Source: Pseudomonas sp. KK4
GTDB lineage: Bacteria > Pseudomonadota > Gammaproteobacteria > Pseudomonadales > Pseudomonadaceae
DNA: 43,487 bases
Reading direction: 5' to 3'
Assembly (NCBI RefSeq): GCF_001984065.1
Contig: NZ_LYVP01000044.1
Coordinates: forward strand, 1-43,487
The translations under genes and the position numbers were made by a program. Shown here in pieces: positions 8,736 through 17,138 of the stretch. Every line of letters starts with the position of its first letter. Within the stretch, counting starts at the first letter, position 1. Under the pieces are notes generated by a model. The model saw only the letters and a list, made by a program, of their open reading frames with translations. It did not search any database and was not told the DNA's origin.

Positions 8736-9788
8736 TCAGCGCCGGTCTTCAGTCCGTCCCTGACTTCTGCTCCAGTCATTCAACAGGCTGTACGCCACCG
8801 CCAGCAACGTCGGACCGATGAACAGGCCGATGAAGCCGAAGGCAATCAAACCGCCAAACACCCCCAGCAACACAATCACCAGGGGCAGGTTGCCGCCGCG
8901 ACTGATCAGGTAAGGCTTGAGCACGTTGTCCACGCCACTGATGATGAAGGTGCCCCAGATCCCGAGGAAGATCGCCATCCCGTACTCGCCCTTCCAGGCC
9001 AGCCATGCCGTGGCCGGAATCCATACCAGCGGCGGGCCCATGGGAATCAGGCTGAGCAGGAAGGTGACAATGCCCAACACCAATGCGCCCGGCACACCGG
9101 CAATCAGGAAGCCGATCAAGGCCAGCACCGCCTGGGCCGCCGCCGTGCCGATCACCCCGTTCACCACCCGCTGCACGGTGCCTGCCACCAACTCGATGTA
9201 ATAACCGGCGCGATCGCCGATCAGGCGTTCCAGCAGGCCATGAACGAACGCGGCCAGTCGCGGGCCGTCACGATAGAAGAAGAACACGAAGACAATGCTC
9301 AGGGTCAGCTCGAGGATGCCACCGCCGATCTGCGCACTGCGCGCCAGCAGCCAGTTGCCCATCTGCCCGAAATAAGGCTTGAGCGATACCATCATGGCCG
9401 CGCCCTGCTGGTCGATGCTGTTCCAGATGCCCACCAGCCGAGCCCCCACCAGAGGAATGCTGCCCAGCCAGACTGGTGCCTCGGGCAAGCCATCAACCTG
9501 CACGTCCTTGATGAATGCCGTCGCATCGCGCACGTGATCGGCCAGGTTGAACCCCAGCCACACCAGAGGCGCTGCCACCAGCACCATCCAGCCAACGGTC
9601 AACACCGCGGCCGCCAGGGACTCGCGGCCATTGAGCCAGCGGGTCAGCAGACGCATCAGCGGCCAACTGGCAAACGCCAGTACCGCGCCCCAGAACAATG
9701 CCGACCAGAACGGCGCCATCACCCAGAAGCTCGCGCCAAACAGCACCAGGAGAAGGATCTGTACCAACAGCCGATCGTTATTGATCAT
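8736..9788 (-). CDS. AI-2E family transporter-like membrane protein
   Basis: This 350-residue inner-membrane protein has about seven to eight hydrophobic spans: two near the N-terminus (residues 7-45), one around 60-85, and a cluster from about 200 to 335. The family pattern (PF01594) is visible in the central ELTLSIVFVFFFYRDG segment, in VNGVIGTAAAQAVLALIGF and in the C-terminal FIGPTLLAVAYSLL. Family members have been proposed to export AI-2 (TqsA/YdgG) or to be Na+/H+ antiporters; no specific activity can be read here. The gene seems monocistronic and is 69 bases downstream of the DUF4892 gene on the same strand. Confidence 0.9.
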   Translation of the reverse strand: MINNDRLLVQILLLVLFGASFWVMAPFWSALFWGAVLAFASWPLMRLLTRWLNGRESLAAAVLTVGWMVLVAAPLVWLGFNLADHVRDATAFIKDVQVDGLPEAPVWLGSIPLVGARLVGIWNSIDQQGAAMMVSLKPYFGQMGNWLLARSAQIGGGILELTLSIVFVFFFYRDGPRLAAFVHGLLERLIGDRAGYYIELVAGTVQRVVNGVIGTAAAQAVLALIGFLIAGVPGALVLGIVTFLLSLIPMGPPLVWIPATAWLAWKGEYGMAIFLGIWGTFIISGVDNVLKPYLISRGGNLPLVIVLLGVFGGLIAFGFIGLFIGPTLLAVAYSLLNDWSRSQGRTEDRR

Positions 9789-9857
9789 TCCATTTCCCGA
9801 AAACAGACAGTCCGCAAGAGAGTAGGCGAACGCGCAGAACGCGTTCGCCGTTGTAGC

Positions 9858-10676
9858 TTATCGCAGCAGTTGGAAGTGCAGGCCAGAGCCTTGGACGCTG
9901 CCGGTTTCCATCCGCGCCGCCCGTACACCCTGGCCGATCAGGGCCTGACGCCAGGCTTCGGCATTGGGCCCCGATACACTGACACGCAAGGTTGCGTCCA
10001 GGTTCAGGCCACGGGAGATCAAGCGCAGCCAGGTCTCATCCGGTGCGTCAGTGAGTGTGGGGAAATCCAGTTCCCCGGTGCTCTTGAGTTCCCGCAGCAA
10101 GGTCGCCGAGGTTGGCAGCAAATCGCCCAGCGGCGCGTTGGCCTCGAACTGCTCGACATGCAGGTAGGCTTTGCGATTGCCCCGGGTGATGCTGTAGAGC
10201 GCCACCAGCGTGTTGTCCTTGGGGGCTGCCAGACGCAACAGCAGATAAGCCTGCTCATTGTCCGAGCCGTAAAGCTTGGCGTTGCCGAACACTTCGTTGG
10301 CCCACAGGCTGCTCTCGCCGCAATCGCGGGCCTGGCACCAGAACAGCAATTGCGCTTCCTGCTTCTGCAAGGCTTCGCGGGCGGCGGTGAAGGCTTCGAT
10401 GGAGGAATGATCCGGCGGCAGCTCGTAGGTCACCGAGGTGGCGTTGCCACGGGCGCTGACCTGACCGTCGAAACGCAATTGGCCGCTGATCTTGCGGATG
10501 GAACCCAGCGGGTAGATTCGCTCCAGTTCGACCGCGGGGCGGTAGTCGACGATCTGCGCATCAGACATGCGCGGCACGATCGGCAGGTCCTGACTGCCAG
10601 GCACATCAGCGGCGAACAACATGGGACTGACACTGCACAGCGCCAATAGGCTGAGGGAACGCATCGATGGACTCAT
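9858..10676 (-). CDS. Exported DUF4892 protein
   Basis: This protein (272 residues) is a DUF4892-type exported protein, common in Pseudomonas and without known biochemical function. A signal peptide is present (MRSLSLLALCSVSPMLFAAD; cleavage near LFAAD). The mature protein contains a central FWCQARDCGESSLWAN segment with a Cys pair and a C-terminal half with an OmpA-like character. The start is placed at 10676, whose ATG overlaps the stop codon of a 25-codon leader ORF (ATGA), although the downstream ATG at 10664 begins the signal peptide equally well. Longer upstream starts would run into the hydrolase gene and lack a Shine-Dalgarno. It appears to be the last gene of an operon with two hydrolases. 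Confidence 0.85.
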   Translation of the reverse strand: MSPSMRSLSLLALCSVSPMLFAADVPGSQDLPIVPRMSDAQIVDYRPAVELERIYPLGSIRKISGQLRFDGQVSARGNATSVTYELPPDHSSIEAFTAAREALQKQEAQLLFWCQARDCGESSLWANEVFGNAKLYGSDNEQAYLLLRLAAPKDNTLVALYSITRGNRKAYLHVEQFEANAPLGDLLPTSATLLRELKSTGELDFPTLTDAPDETWLRLISRGLNLDATLRVSVSGPNAEAWRQALIGQGVRAARMETGSVQGSGLHFQLLR

Positions 10677-10750
10677 CGGATCAGCATGGCCTGGGCACCC
10701 GTGACGACTTCGTGTCCATCGGGCGTTGCAACGGTGTAGAGATCTAGCAT
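10673..10750 (-). CDS. 25-residue leader ORF coupled to the DUF4892 gene
   Basis: On the minus strand an ATG at 10750 with a strong Shine-Dalgarno (AAGGGAG, six to seven bases ahead) opens a 25-codon frame. Its peptide begins MLDLYTVATPDGHEVV. The TGA stop overlaps the ATG of the DUF4892 gene by four bases (ATGA), whereas that gene has no good ribosome site of its own, so translational coupling is plausible. The N-terminal words resemble the first strand of glutathione S-transferases (LYTxxTPNGHKV), so this could be the remnant of a decayed gst, reused as a leader. It is too short for conventional gene calling. Confidence 0.5.
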   Translation of the reverse strand: MLDLYTVATPDGHEVVTGAQAMLIR

Positions 10751-10800
10751 GGTTGTCTCCCTTTTCAACCCGCCCAGCCTCGACAGTTGCCCAGCGCAAG

Positions 10801-11655
10801 TCAAGGAACGGCGAAGAACCGATTGAAACAGTCTGCGACAAGATCGGCACCGTGCTCGTCATTCAAGTGCAAATGATGGCCGCCTGGCAGCTGCTCACGG
10901 CTAAAGGGTAGACGCTCCAGCAACTCGGAGTGTTTGGCGAGCATACCGTCGGCAGCCACCACCAGTCTGGCCGGGCAGGCGACGCGCTGGACGAAGGCCA
11001 TGGCTTGTTCGGTGGTCAGGCGGATGGGCGACGGCAGGGTCAGGCGATTGTCGGTGCGCCAGGTATAGCCGCCCGGCACCGGCATCAAGCCGCGCTGTGC
11101 AAGCAGTTCGGCAGCCTCGCGACTGACCGCCACCAGCCCTTTCATGCGCGCTTCGATGGCCCGCTCGAGGGTGGTGTACACCGGCTTGCGTTTTTCCCGC
11201 AGGTCCAATTGCGCCTGCAGGGCCATGCCCATGCGTTCGGCCGCATTTTCGCCTTTGTCTGTAGGAGGAATCACGCCGTCGATCAATGCCAGGTGCGTGA
11301 CACGTTCGGGCAGCGATCCGGCGATGATCACGGAAGCGATCGCGCCCATCGAATGCCCCAGCAGCGCGAACCTCTTCAAGCCGAGCTGTTCGGCGACTTG
11401 CAGCACATCGTGGGCGTAATCCCACATGGCATAACCGGCGCCCGGGGGGCGATGCCCGGAGTGACCGTGACCGGCCATGTCCAGGGCAACGATGCGCAGG
11501 CCTTTGAGTTTGGGCGCCAGGCGCGCAAAACTGTTGGCGTTATCGAGCCAGCCATGCAGGGCGATCACCGGCAATCCGTCTTCGGGACCGAACAGATGGG
11601 CCGCCAGTTCGATGTGCGGCAAGCTCAGGCGGACTTCTTCGACGACCTGGTTCAT
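10801..11655 (-). CDS. Alpha/beta-hydrolase fold protein
   Basis: This 284-residue hydrolase has HGWLDN (oxyanion segment, residues 35-40), the nucleophile elbow GHSMGA with Ser102 and a C-terminal GGHHLHL carrying the catalytic His. No signal peptide. The ATG at 11655 overlaps the stop of the preceding hydrolase gene (ATGA); a TTG two codons upstream is less likely. The pair of adjacent hydrolases corresponds in position to PA1621/PA1622 in my recollection of PAO1. Substrate unknown; the HGWLDN variant is shared with serine hydrolase-like proteins (SERHL type). Confidence 0.9.
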   Translation of the reverse strand: MNQVVEEVRLSLPHIELAAHLFGPEDGLPVIALHGWLDNANSFARLAPKLKGLRIVALDMAGHGHSGHRPPGAGYAMWDYAHDVLQVAEQLGLKRFALLGHSMGAIASVIIAGSLPERVTHLALIDGVIPPTDKGENAAERMGMALQAQLDLREKRKPVYTTLERAIEARMKGLVAVSREAAELLAQRGLMPVPGGYTWRTDNRLTLPSPIRLTTEQAMAFVQRVACPARLVVAADGMLAKHSELLERLPFSREQLPGGHHLHLNDEHGADLVADCFNRFFAVP

Positions 11656-12455
11656 GCGCAATCCTGCTGGCGGCCGTCCCAGCGGCTGAACAGGTTTTTC
11701 AGCATGGCGGCAGTGTCCTGGGGGCGTTCGAGGGGAAACATATGGCCACCGGGCATGGTCAGGCTTTCGCCCAGCGGCATGCGCCCCACGGAGCTGGCGT
11801 GATGACGCATCACCACCCGGCTCTTGTGGCCGCGAACCACCGCCAGCGGCACCTTCAGTTGCCGGGCACGGCCTGGGCTGGTGTGGGGCACGCCACGGTA
11901 GATGCTGATTTCAGTGGCCGGGTCGAAGCGCAGCCGCAGCTTGTCGCCGACCCGATGCAAACCGTGTTGCAGGTAGGCATCGAAGCAATCCGGGTCGAAG
12001 CTGCGAAACAGGGTTTTGCCGGCGAAATAGCGTCGAGCACTGTCCAGGTCGGCGAACTCTTCCCGCCGTCCCAATGTGCGGCCGGCGGGGGTCAGCCTGT
12101 CGATGAAACCGAAACGCTTGGCGGCGCGGATCACCCATTGGTCGGCGCGAGTCAGCACCGGCGAATCGAGCATGACCACACCGCGATACAGCTCGGGGCA
12201 GCGCAATGCGGCGTGCAGATGCAGTACGCCACCGAACGAATGGCCGACGCCCCACACCGGCTCGGCTTGCTGGCGCAGGTGATGGATCAGTTCATCCACC
12301 AGGTTGTACCAGTTGTCGTCCGCCGGGAAACGCGGGTCGTGGGCGTGCTGCTCCAGATGCGTCACCTGATACTCGGGCGCCAACGCCGCGAACAACTTGC
12401 CATAGGTGCCCGAAGGGAAACCGTTGGCGTGGGCGAAAAATATCCGTTGCGACAT
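11652..12455 (-). CDS. Alpha/beta-hydrolase fold protein
   Basis: This 267-residue protein starts at ATG 12455 (MSQRIFFAHANGFPSG), a start shared by a well-conserved Pseudomonas hydrolase family. HANGFPSG is the oxyanion-hole strand, GHSFGG (Ser73) the nucleophile elbow, and MPGGHMFPLERP the C-terminal catalytic His. Cytoplasmic by sequence. It is the first gene of a minus-strand chain: this gene, the second hydrolase, the leader ORF and DUF4892, with ATGA overlaps at two of the three junctions. A longer frame to 12554 exists but has no conserved N-terminus. Substrate unknown. Confidence 0.88.
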   Translation of the reverse strand: MSQRIFFAHANGFPSGTYGKLFAALAPEYQVTHLEQHAHDPRFPADDNWYNLVDELIHHLRQQAEPVWGVGHSFGGVLHLHAALRCPELYRGVVMLDSPVLTRADQWVIRAAKRFGFIDRLTPAGRTLGRREEFADLDSARRYFAGKTLFRSFDPDCFDAYLQHGLHRVGDKLRLRFDPATEISIYRGVPHTSPGRARQLKVPLAVVRGHKSRVVMRHHASSVGRMPLGESLTMPGGHMFPLERPQDTAAMLKNLFSRWDGRQQDCA

Positions 12456-12592
12456 AACCGGCAAATCCATGAGCGAGGACAGGCGTTGATTGTCCGTAAG
12501 ACCGCGTCCTACGGCAATGACCGTAACTGACAGGAATGATGACAGTCCGGCCAAGACGACGGAGCCCGGTCACGGTGACTGCGCCGGCTCAA

Positions 12593-12717
12593 TGTGGCGA
12601 GCGAGCTTGCTCGCGTCTGGCTGCGAAGCAGTCGTATTTCAGTCGATGCGACATACCTGTCATATCAATAAACTGGGGCTGCTTCGCAGCCCAGCGGGAG
12701 CAAGCTCCCTCGCCACA
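12593..12717. repeat. Inverted repeat pair of a second REP class
   Basis: Outer arms TGTGGCGAGCGAGCTTGCTCGC (split: TGTGGCGAGCGAG, CTTGCTCGC) and GCGGGAGCAAGCTCCCTCGCCACA, together with inner arms GGCTGCGAAGCAGTC and GGCTGCTTCGCAGCC, form a large imperfect stem. The core differs from the main REP of this window, indicating a separate REP family. It occupies most of the 290-base gap between the hydrolase and thioesterase genes; no gene is seen in the rest. Confidence 0.75.
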
Positions 12718-12745
12718 GTGGTAACCGCCAGTTGCAAGGTCGCAG

Positions 12746-13189
12746 TCAACGGGCGGGCGGATTCTCGCCCAACGGCACCACCGCCATGGTCAACCGCGAC
12801 ACGCAGCTGGCCTTGCCTTCGTCGCTGGTCAGGCGGATGTCCCAGACATGGGTGGTGCGGCCGATGTGAATCGGCTTGGCCACTGCCGTCACCCGCCCGC
12901 TGCGCAAGCCACGCAAGTGATTGGCGTTGATTTCCAGGCCCACGCAGTAAAACTTGCTGGCATCGATGCACAGGTAGCTGGCCATCGAGCCGACGGATTC
13001 GGCCAGTACCACCGACGCGCCGCCGTGCAGCAAACCGTAAGGCTGATGAGTGCGGTGGTCGATGACCATGCTCGCGGTGAGGGACTCGTCATCGAACGAT
13101 TCGAAGCGGATGTCCAGCACTTCGCCGATGGTGTTTTTCTGGATGGCGTTCAATTGCTCGATGTCGGGAGTGGTGCGCCACAGGCTCAT
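12746..13189 (-). CDS. Hotdog-fold acyl-CoA thioesterase, PaaI family
   Basis: This 147-residue protein is a single hotdog domain. The family signature HGGASVVLAESVGS (about residues 56-69) is present, with the catalytic-type Glu in LAESVGS and a preceding PYGLLHGG. It would hydrolyse aryl or medium-chain acyl-CoA thioesters as a tetramer. The start at 13189 (MSLWRT) has AAGGAAA upstream and matches the family length of about 140-150; a longer frame to 13234 overlaps the upstream gene. It lies 32 bases after the acyl-CoA synthetase and is probably in the same operon, so the pair may activate and release the same acyl group. Confidence 0.9.
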   Translation of the reverse strand: MSLWRTTPDIEQLNAIQKNTIGEVLDIRFESFDDESLTASMVIDHRTHQPYGLLHGGASVVLAESVGSMASYLCIDASKFYCVGLEINANHLRGLRSGRVTAVAKPIHIGRTTHVWDIRLTSDEGKASCVSRLTMAVVPLGENPPAR

Positions 13190-13221
13190 CGCGGATTTTC
13201 CTTGTTGGTTTTGTTCGTGAC

Positions 13222-14877
13222 TCAATCCTGCCACAGCACCGCTTCGCTACGCTCGCTCCATTCTTCGAAACGCGAGCCGTAGGTGGCTTCGATGACGTTG
13301 CGCTTGATCTTCAGGGTCGGCGTGAGGAAGCCGTTTTCCACCGCCCAACTGTCCTTGACCACCACCAGCCGCCGCAGACGCTCATGCTTGTCCAGAGCGT
13401 TGTTGACCTCCTCCAGCAGCTTTTCCAGACTGGAATGCAGGCCCGCCCGCGCCTCCTGCTGACCCACCGCCGACAGCACGCACAAGCCCAGCGGCGCGCT
13501 CAGGCCATCCCCCACCACGCACACCTGTTCGATGCGCGAATGCACCGCCAGGCGATTCTCGATCGGCGCTGGCGCCACGTACTTGCCTTTGCTGGTCTTG
13601 AAGATTTCTTTCAGGCGCCCGGTCAGGCGCAGGTTGCCTTCGGCGTCCTCCTCGCCCTTGTCGCCGGTGCGCAGGAAGCCGTCCTCGGTGATGGTCTCGG
13701 CGGTTTTCTGCGGTTCCTTGAAATAGCCGAGCATGGTGGCGCCACTGCGCACCATGACTTCACCGGTTTCGTCGATCCGCACCTCGACGTCCGGGCAGGG
13801 TTTGCCGATCCAGCCTGGCTTGTTCTGCCCCGGCAGGCAGATGTGCGAGTAGCCGCAGCTCTCGGTCATGCCGTACACCTCCAGCACGTCCAGCCCGAGC
13901 TTGCGGTACCACATCAACAGGCTAAGCGGCACGGGGGCGGCCCCGGACAAGGCCACGCGCAACGCATCCAGGCCCAATCCCGCCAGGACCTTATGACCGA
14001 CCCGCTTGCCGATGATCGGCAGACCGAGCAGGAGATCCAGGCGTTTCGCCGGGATCTTGCTGTACACGCCCATCTGGAATTTGGTCCAGATCCGCGGCAC
14101 GCCGAACAACGCCGTTGGCCGTGCTCGTCGCAGGTCAGTCAGGAAGGTCTCGAGGCTTTCGGCAAAGAATACTGTTTGCCCGGTGTAAATCGACGCCAGT
14201 TCGACGAACATTCGCTCTGCGACGTGACATAGCGGCAGGTACGACAGCAGGCGATCGGACTCATTCAAACCGAACAGTTGCGTACCGCGAGTGGTGGCGA
14301 ACCCCAGGTTGGCGAAGCTGTGCATCACGCCCTTGGGCATGCCGGTGGTGCCGGAGGTGTAGATGATGGTGGCGAGCTGATCGGCGCCAGGTTTGGGGTC
14401 GTCCTGAATCGGCGAACATTGTTGTAGATCGGCCCAGCTGAAATCGAAATCGCCCGGCGGGTGCAACGGCAGGCTGATGGTTGCCAGGTCCGGGCTGACA
14501 CCACGGGACATGCTCGGCCAGTCGTCGAGTTTGCCGATAAAGGCCAGCGCCGCTTCTGAATGCTCCAGCACCTGAGCGACGGATTCGGCCGTGAGGTTCG
14601 GGTACAGCGGCACCGACACGTGCCCGGCCATCCAGATCGCCAGGTCGGCAATGATCCAGTGGGCGCAGTTTTTCGAGATCAGGGCGATGTGACTGCCTTG
14701 GGGCAATTCGCGGGCTCGCAGCCAGTGCGCCGCGCAGCGTGCCCGATGGCCGACGTCAGCCCAAGTCAGCGTCTCAACCTGCCCGCCGCCCATGGGTTGG
14801 ACCATGAAGCGCTGCCGGGGATGCCGGGCCTCGCGCTCGTAGAACACGTCCAGCGGCAAACGAAAAGCAGCAGACAT
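13222..14877 (-). CDS. AMP-binding acyl-CoA synthetase
   Basis: This 551-residue protein belongs to the adenylate-forming superfamily, which makes acyl-AMP and then acyl-CoA. The phosphate loop YTSGTTGMPKG (173-183) is present, followed by EVYGMTESCG and the hinge-region TGDKGEEDAEG and LTGRLKEIFKTSKGKYV motifs (A8), with a C-terminal lysine region. The overall pattern resembles long-chain fatty acyl-CoA synthetases of the eukaryotic type rather than FadD. The start at 14877 has CAGGAGCGAG ahead. It corresponds in position to PA1617 from memory and precedes the thioesterase. A perfect palindrome at 14919-14936 lies just upstream, a possible operator. Confidence 0.92.
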   Translation of the reverse strand: MSAAFRLPLDVFYEREARHPRQRFMVQPMGGGQVETLTWADVGHRARCAAHWLRARELPQGSHIALISKNCAHWIIADLAIWMAGHVSVPLYPNLTAESVAQVLEHSEAALAFIGKLDDWPSMSRGVSPDLATISLPLHPPGDFDFSWADLQQCSPIQDDPKPGADQLATIIYTSGTTGMPKGVMHSFANLGFATTRGTQLFGLNESDRLLSYLPLCHVAERMFVELASIYTGQTVFFAESLETFLTDLRRARPTALFGVPRIWTKFQMGVYSKIPAKRLDLLLGLPIIGKRVGHKVLAGLGLDALRVALSGAAPVPLSLLMWYRKLGLDVLEVYGMTESCGYSHICLPGQNKPGWIGKPCPDVEVRIDETGEVMVRSGATMLGYFKEPQKTAETITEDGFLRTGDKGEEDAEGNLRLTGRLKEIFKTSKGKYVAPAPIENRLAVHSRIEQVCVVGDGLSAPLGLCVLSAVGQQEARAGLHSSLEKLLEEVNNALDKHERLRRLVVVKDSWAVENGFLTPTLKIKRNVIEATYGSRFEEWSERSEAVLWQD

Positions 14878-14918
14878 GCGACTCGCTCCTGTATTTTTGT
14901 TTGGAGCAAGCGTAGTCA

Positions 14919-14936
14919 ACCAAGCAAGTGCTTGGT
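14919..14936. promoter_or_regulatory. Candidate operator for the acyl-CoA synthetase operon
   Basis: A perfect 8-2-8 palindrome, ACCAAGCAAGTGCTTGGT, lies 42 bases upstream of the acyl-CoA synthetase start codon, overlapping the probable promoter. AAGCA...TGCTT palindromes of this size are typical TetR-family operators, and TetR repressors often control acyl-CoA metabolism genes in Pseudomonas. No TetR gene is in the window, so the regulator would act in trans. Confidence 0.55.
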
Positions 14937-14976
14937 CGTCTATTTCATACAATTTTTTTCAGTTATCTCAATCCCA

Positions 14977-15069
14977 TGTGGCAGCGGGCTTGCTCGCCAA
15001 AGCGGTAGGTCAGGCTCCTACCTAGATGGCGACTGACACTGCCTCTTCGCGAGCAAGCCCGCTCCCACA
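14977..15069. repeat. Inverted pair of REP elements (REPIN)
   Basis: REP cores at about 14977-15000 and 15044-15069 face each other; the left copy has a few substitutions (GTGGCAGCGGGCTTGCTCGCC). It lies between the acyl-CoA synthetase promoter and the 3' end of sixA. Confidence 0.88.
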
Positions 15070-15088
15070 GTGGATCGGTGTTGGAGAA

Positions 15089-15544
15089 CTACGGGTGTTT
15101 CAGGCTGCTCAGCTTCATCGAGCCGATCACCAGTTCATCGCCCTTCAATTCAGCCAGGCCCGCGGTGCTGACTTGTTCCGGAGGAAAACCGGCACCGTGT
15201 TGCAGGTAACTGAGCAGATTACCCACCAACGGGTTGTGGCTGACCAGCAGCACATCACTGACCGACACCAGTTGTTCGGCCACCTTGTCCGGATCGGTTT
15301 CCGGGGTCAGCCATTCGACGGTGCGGATGTCCGGCTCGAAGCCCAGCGCGTCACGCACCAGTTGCGCAGTTTCCTGCGCTCGCAGATAAGGGCTGGCATA
15401 GATCGCACTGACAGGTTGCCCAATCAATCGGGCCGCACTGCGCAGCACTTCTTCCCGACCGTGTTCGGTCAACGCCCGCTCCGAATCGTGGGTTTTGGAA
15501 CCGTGGGGTTCGGCTTCACCATGACGCAATACCCAGAGTTTCAT
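15089..15544 (-). CDS. sixA: Phosphohistidine phosphatase SixA
   Basis: This 151-residue histidine phosphatase has the RHG motif at residues 7-9 (LRHGEAEPHG, catalytic His8), YLRAQETA (about 53-60) and the second catalytic His in LLVSHNPLVG. SixA dephosphorylates phosphohistidine on HPt-type domains; in E. coli it acts on ArcB and PtsN-linked phosphotransfer. Length matches SixA (about 150-160). Its ATG overlaps the stop codon of the DUF4389 gene by four bases (ATGA), so it is co-translated third in the gpsA-DUF4389-sixA operon. Confidence 0.92.
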   Translation of the reverse strand: MKLWVLRHGEAEPHGSKTHDSERALTEHGREEVLRSAARLIGQPVSAIYASPYLRAQETAQLVRDALGFEPDIRTVEWLTPETDPDKVAEQLVSVSDVLLVSHNPLVGNLLSYLQHGAGFPPEQVSTAGLAELKGDELVIGSMKLSSLKHP

Positions 15545-15888
15545 AGCTTGGGTTCCTCATCTCGGGCCGGATGCGGGGCTGGCGCCACGACGTGCGGCGC
15601 TTCACCTTCCGGCGTACGCGGCGTTGGCCAATCGGCGAACGGCCAAGGCTTCTGGTCGCTGTGAAAACTGCCGAACCGGCCGATCTGTGCCAGGAACTGG
15701 CTCAGACTGTCGCCAAAGTTCATCAGGCTGGCGCTCGGAGCACCATAGATCAAACGATAGATCAACTGCACCAGCACCACGGTGCCAAGGATGAACTGCG
15801 CCACTTGCCAGACCAGCACAAAGACGATCATCCACAGCACCCGCAACACAATGGACTCGTATTTGGCTTCTACTTTTTGATCGCTCAT
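15541..15888 (-). CDS. DUF4389 membrane protein
   Basis: This 115-residue protein has a short N-terminal cytoplasmic stretch (MSDQKVEAKYES), then a long hydrophobic region (about residues 13-50; WMIVFVLVWQVAQFILG and VVLVQLIYRLIYG) that would form two membrane spans, followed by a Pro-rich, probably cytoplasmic, C-terminal tail (PTPRTPEGEAPH...). This is the DUF4389 pattern, of unknown function. The start at 15888 follows GGAG and is more plausible than an upstream start inside gpsA. It sits 28 bases after gpsA and overlaps sixA by four bases. Conserved association with gpsA and sixA in Pseudomonas suggests membrane or phospholipid related work. Confidence 0.85.
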   Translation of the reverse strand: MSDQKVEAKYESIVLRVLWMIVFVLVWQVAQFILGTVVLVQLIYRLIYGAPSASLMNFGDSLSQFLAQIGRFGSFHSDQKPWPFADWPTPRTPEGEAPHVVAPAPHPARDEEPKL

Positions 15889-15916
15889 GTCTTGCTCCGT
15901 TCCTGTCAAGTTGGGC

Positions 15917-16942
15917 TCAGTTGAAACCGCTGGTGGAAATGAAGTCGACATCGGTCTTCGGCTCGCCGCGCATCAGCAGGCCGATCACCTGTTCAAGCGT
16001 GCGCCCTTCGAACAGGATCGCGTGCAGCCCGGCGACCAGCGGCATGTACACGCCCACTTCCTGGGCCTTGGCCTTGAGCACCTTGAGGGTGTTCACCCCT
16101 TCGGCCACTTCCCCCAGGCGATTGACCGCCTCATCCAGGCTCAGACCTTGTCCGAGGGCGAATCCGACCTGATAGTTCCGGCTTTTCGGCGACGAACAGG
16201 TCACGATCAGGTCGCCCACGCCCGCCAGGCCAAGGAAGGTCATCGGGTTGGCGCCCTGATTCACGGCAAAGCGCGTCATTTCCGCCAGCGCCCGGGTGAT
16301 CAGCATGCTCTTGGTGTTCTCACCCATGTTCAGGGCCACGGCCATGCCGGCGATGATCGCGTAGCAGTTTTTCAAGGCCCCGCCCAGTTCCACGCCAAAA
16401 CGGTCGGCGCTGGCGTACACCCGAAAGGTGCGACCATGCAGCACGGCTTGCACCCGTTCGCACAGTGCTTCGTCTTCGCTGGCGACTACCGTGGCAGTCA
16501 GCGCATGTTCGGCGATTTCCCGAGCCAGGTTCGGCCCCGACAACACGCCGATGCGCGCCTGGGGAGCGATCTCTTCGAGGATCTGGCTCATCAGTTTGAA
16601 CGTGTGGGCTTCGATGCCTTTGGTCAGGCTGACCAGCATCTTGCCGCTCAGCCGTTCGGCGTGAGGGGCCAGCACCGAGCGCAAGGCGCTGGAGGGCAGC
16701 GCGACGAAATACAGGTCGCTGGCGTCCAGGGTGGCTTGCAGGTCAGTCACCGGGGTTACGCCCGGGAGGATCTTGATGCCTTTGAGGTAACGCGGGTTCT
16801 CGCGATTGACCCGAATGGCCTCGGCCTGTTCGGGATCGCGCATCCACTGCAGGACCTGGTGCCCGTTTTCGGCCAGCAGGTTAGCCACGGCGGTACCAAA
16901 ACTTCCGCCTCCCAGAACCGCAATCGGGCGCTGTTCAGTCAT
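15917..16942 (-). CDS. gpsA: NAD(P)-dependent glycerol-3-phosphate dehydrogenase
   Basis: This 341-residue protein reduces dihydroxyacetone phosphate to sn-glycerol 3-phosphate for phospholipid synthesis. The Rossmann motif VLGGGSFGTAVAN is at residues 9-21, the catalytic region SLTKGIE around 112, the GVLSGPNLAREIA segment in the middle and the GAGD-like GLAGVGDLIVTC near 250. Length is that of Pseudomonas GpsA (340). The start at 16942 (MTEQRPIAV) is the family start; an open frame continues upstream to 17020. First gene of the gpsA-DUF4389-sixA operon, divergent from the TonB receptor gene 196 bases away. Confidence 0.96.
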   Translation of the reverse strand: MTEQRPIAVLGGGSFGTAVANLLAENGHQVLQWMRDPEQAEAIRVNRENPRYLKGIKILPGVTPVTDLQATLDASDLYFVALPSSALRSVLAPHAERLSGKMLVSLTKGIEAHTFKLMSQILEEIAPQARIGVLSGPNLAREIAEHALTATVVASEDEALCERVQAVLHGRTFRVYASADRFGVELGGALKNCYAIIAGMAVALNMGENTKSMLITRALAEMTRFAVNQGANPMTFLGLAGVGDLIVTCSSPKSRNYQVGFALGQGLSLDEAVNRLGEVAEGVNTLKVLKAKAQEVGVYMPLVAGLHAILFEGRTLEQVIGLLMRGEPKTDVDFISTSGFN

Positions 16943-17138
16943 ATGTAATCCGTTAATCCATACCAGTGGCGATGTCGGCATTATACGGAGCGTCCCGGTG
17001 GCGGCCAGTCCCCGCGTCAATTACCCCGCCCGTGGTCGGCGAAGTCCAATAAAACCGCGCAAAGTGCAGATAACGTGACTGGAAAAGTCATCGGGCTCGG
17101 TTAACATGCGCGCCAACAATCATTAACAAGGATGTGTT

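Noticed and set aside
8691..10649. 652-codon plus-strand open frame spanning the AI-2E and DUF4892 genes
   Set aside because: Gln/His-rich antisense shadow across two real minus-strand genes and their intergenic gap.
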